From Lacisediminihabitans sp. (GTDB lineage Bacteria; Actinomycetota; Actinomycetes; Actinomycetales; Microbacteriaceae), in contig JANYGT010000208.1 of the NCBI GenBank assembly GCA_025362355.1, positions 1-38,463 of the forward strand: DNA of 38,463 nucleotides, read 5' to 3'. The notes under the pieces were generated by a model. It was not told the origin of the DNA and searched no databases. It was given only the letters and a program-made list of their open reading frames with translations. How positions within the stretch are numbered: the first letter of the stretch is position 1; every line of letters starts with the position of its first letter. Shown here in pieces: positions 36,414 to 38,463 of this stretch. The position numbers and the translations under genes were made by a program.

Positions 36414-38432
36414 CTACCGGAGGTGCTTGCGTCGGTAACCCTCTCGTGCAAGGTAGGCACCCGCTGCCACCAGCGCGAGGAGAACAGCGATGAGGGTCGC
36501 GATCCCGATTCCCGTGAAGGCGAGCGAACCGGAGGCACTGGCTGTCGGCATAGTGAAGGAGGAGTCGCTGACCTGTCCGGTGGTTCCCGGGTTGCCGGTG
36601 GTCGGCGGTGTCGTCGGTCCGCCGGGGTTACCGGGGTCGCCGGGGCCACCCGGCGTACCGATCACGGTGACTCGCGGCCCGACCGTCGCCTGGGCGAGGT
36701 TGAGGGTTGCGAGGCCCGACGATCCGAGATCCTTCAGCACCGATATCCGCACGGCCGTCTCAGTGAACAGTGGTCCGGAGGTGACGGCCGATCCTGACGC
36801 GCCGCCCGCTGTCGTGTCCTGCGAGTTCAACTTCACGGAGAGGAGGCCGGTGAGCGCCCCCTGCACGGTCGCACCGTTTGCGACCGGCCCGAGGAGTGCC
36901 GTGACCGCGGGGTTCAGCAGGTTGGCGTTGAGGTTGTTGACGAGCTGGCTCACCGCACCGTTGTTATCGAACAGCCGGTCGGTCAGCGTGGTGCCGAGCC
37001 CTCCGAGGATGCCCTGGATGTTGAGGTTCGCGTTGACGGTTCCCCCGAGGAGGCTCGCCGTCGCTGTCGCCGTCGCGGCCGTGCCGTTCAGGATCTGGCC
37101 GACGGTGCCGTGAACGTGGACATCAGCGGATGACTGGAGCGTCTTGCCGAGGATCCCCGGGATGCCGGGGATGGCCGGCGTGCCCGGTGTGCCTGCCTGC
37201 GGTACGCAGAGGTGCAGGATGTCGAGAACGTTGCACAGTACGGGAGGCAGGCCGGGGATGGCCGGCACTCCGGGAACTGCCGGGGTTCCGGATGTCGTCG
37301 ACAGCGCCTTCACGTCGACGTCGAGGTCGACTCTCGCGTTGTGCAGCGAGACGTTGACCTGGTTCTTGATCTGGTCGACGAGGCTGGCGACCTGCGTCGT
37401 GATCGAGTTCAGGATCTGGTTGACGATCGCATCCGTCAGCACCTCGGTGCCGACCGGCTTGTTGTTCAGTCCGCCGAGCAGCTTGTCGAGGTCGACGGCC
37501 ACCGATCCGGTCTTGAGGTCGAGCGTGATCCCCGGTGTCGTGTAGGTGCCGGTGAGCAACGGAGCGACGGATGCCTGGAGGTCGGTGCTGACGCTGGCGT
37601 TGACGGTCGCCGAGCTTCCGGCGACATTCAGGATCGGATTCAGGTTGACGAGCGCTCGGTTCACCGAGCTGGTCAGTGCGCCGTTCGAACCACCGAGGCC
37701 GTTGAGCGAGGACGTCACGCCGTCGAGCGAGGTTCCGACCTTGCTTCCGAGGTTGGCGAGTGCCGGGCTCGTGAAGTTGAGCGTCAGACCGGCGAGCGAA
37801 TAATTGCCGGATACGGCAGCGGGGCTTCCGGTCGCCTGGGCGGCGACCGCCTTCAGCTGCAGTCGCAGGTCGCTGATCACGCTGGCGAACCGGCTGTTGA
37901 GCAAGGTGTCGAGGTCGACTGAGAGGTTGCCACCGGTTCCGTCTCCGGTGCCGCCGACTCCGATCGCTCCGTCATTGCTGACGGCGCCGCTCGCTCCGAG
38001 CGAGTTACCGCCGCTCTTGGCCCGCGCATACTGCGAAAGCACGCCGGCGTCGATGACGCTGCCGAGATTGAGCTGCACTCCGGCTGGCGCATCCACTTTG
38101 ATCGAGCGGAGCACGGTGGCCGAGAGCGGGTCTTTCACTTCACTCGTGCCGGATGAGCCGGAGTTGAAGGCCTGCGCCGACTTCAGAGCGATGATCTGGT
38201 CGAGGTTGATACCGGCTATCGAGCCCGAGAGGAATTTGCCCTGGGCGTACGAGCCCGTCGCCGTCGTCACCGGGTCGGCCTGCGCGGAGAGCGGCACGAG
38301 TGCCATGAACGACGAACCGATGGCGACGGCGGTGACGAAGCCACCGACCTTCTTCAGACGAGTCTTCCTGATCCGAGCGGATGTTTCGGTCGCGGCAGTT
38401 TTCCCTGCACGCGGAGAATGCGGATTAAACAC
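36414..38432 (-). CDS. Choice-of-anchor G-type surface protein with LAFTG sorting signal
   Basis: A 672-residue secreted protein. After a basic N terminus, a hydrophobic segment ends in LVPLSAQADP (signal peptide, about 28-53). The long central part consists of repeating beta-rich segments on anchor-G-like sequence (TGSYAQGKFLSGSIAGINLDQI, DAPAGVQLNLGSVIDAGVLSQYARAKSGGNSLGASGAVSNDGAI). Two Gly/Pro-rich linkers flank a Cys pair (PPVLCNVLDILHLCVPQ). The C terminus has a Pro/Gly spacer (GTPGGPGDPGNPGGPTTPP), the sortase motif LAFTG at about 637-641, a membrane helix and a basic tail (EGYRRKHLR). LAxTG motifs are used by actinobacterial class E sortases. The GTG start at 38432 has AGGAAGG upstream. 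Function unknown. Confidence 0.88.
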   Translation of the reverse strand: MFNPHSPRAGKTAATETSARIRKTRLKKVGGFVTAVAIGSSFMALVPLSAQADPVTTATGSYAQGKFLSGSIAGINLDQIIALKSAQAFNSGSSGTSEVKDPLSATVLRSIKVDAPAGVQLNLGSVIDAGVLSQYARAKSGGNSLGASGAVSNDGAIGVGGTGDGTGGNLSVDLDTLLNSRFASVISDLRLQLKAVAAQATGSPAAVSGNYSLAGLTLNFTSPALANLGSKVGTSLDGVTSSLNGLGGSNGALTSSVNRALVNLNPILNVAGSSATVNASVSTDLQASVAPLLTGTYTTPGITLDLKTGSVAVDLDKLLGGLNNKPVGTEVLTDAIVNQILNSITTQVASLVDQIKNQVNVSLHNARVDLDVDVKALSTTSGTPAVPGVPAIPGLPPVLCNVLDILHLCVPQAGTPGTPAIPGIPGILGKTLQSSADVHVHGTVGQILNGTAATATATASLLGGTVNANLNIQGILGGLGTTLTDRLFDNNGAVSQLVNNLNANLLNPAVTALLGPVANGATVQGALTGLLSVKLNSQDTTAGGASGSAVTSGPLFTETAVRISVLKDLGSSGLATLNLAQATVGPRVTVIGTPGGPGDPGNPGGPTTPPTTGNPGTTGQVSDSSFTMPTASASGSLAFTGIGIATLIAVLLALVAAGAYLAREGYRRKHLR

Positions 38433-38463
38433 GGTGGTACCTTCCTGATTCCGTTTGAGAACC

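Overview
The window is high-GC DNA with dense, mostly short-spaced genes, many GTG starts, 4-bp ATGA/GTGA overlaps and several genes with no visible Shine-Dalgarno sequence. Gene content (sufS-sufU, the MaoC-MaoC-murB block, DUF6230/DUF6114 proteins, a choice-of-anchor-G protein ending in LAFTG, a GAF-LuxR regulator beside an acyl-CoA synthetase) points to an actinobacterium, probably Microbacteriaceae. The family assignment is inference; no rRNA or tRNA is present to confirm it. Most of the window looks chromosomal and ordinary. I see no transposase, integrase, phage gene or CRISPR array.

Layout. 1-4.7 kb: an aromatic or organic-acid catabolic operon (FAH-family hydrolase, cut by the window edge; acyl-CoA ligase; FAD monooxygenase; VOC protein). 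4.7-8.1 kb: TetR regulator with two tandem operators, then an MMPL exporter. 8.1-11.4 kb: a secreted Lys/Ala/Asp-repeat protein, convergent with a histidine kinase/OmpR-type regulator pair. 11.4-13.5 kb: a secreted ricin-lectin/FN3/sugar-dehydrogenase fusion. 13.6-15.7 kb: DHA2 MFS exporter and its TetR, each preceded by the same 18-bp operator. 15.8-19.4 kb: an acetate/propionate module (GAF-LuxR regulator, divergent acyl-CoA synthetase with a 14-codon leader ORF, YaaH/SatP transporter). 19.4-22.1 kb: two 71-bp inverted-repeat elements, a universal stress protein and a P1B-type ATPase. 22.1-24.8 kb: DUF6230/DUF6114 operon beside a NarL-type regulator. 24.8-27.8 kb: GlsB-like membrane protein, msrA, sufS, sufU. 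27.8-30.0 kb: small hypothetical protein, SGNH hydrolase, GNAT protein, NlpC/P60 hydrolase. 30.1-30.4 kb: an apparently self-contained transcription unit for a 27-residue peptide. 30.4-32.5 kb: two MaoC dehydratase subunits and murB. 32.6-36.2 kb: ABC transporter plus two-component system. 36.4-38.4 kb: a sortase-type surface protein.

The strongest candidate for something undescribed is the unit at about 30.1-30.42 kb. It has a near-consensus promoter covered by a perfect 9-4-9 palindrome, a 5' leader with a terminator-like hairpin and T6 run, three perfect or near-perfect 16-bp tandem repeats, an AGGAGG ribosome site, a 27-codon ORF ending CDSCQ, and a strong intrinsic terminator. Immediately downstream, hadB and murB carry three further independent tandem-repeat clusters (15 bp, 18 bp, 18 bp), one of which includes the murB stop codon. 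Other points worth a second look are the paired 71-bp elements, a 78-bp nested palindrome before sufS, the overlapping leader ORF of the acyl-CoA synthetase, and the operator-on-start-codon design of both tetR genes.
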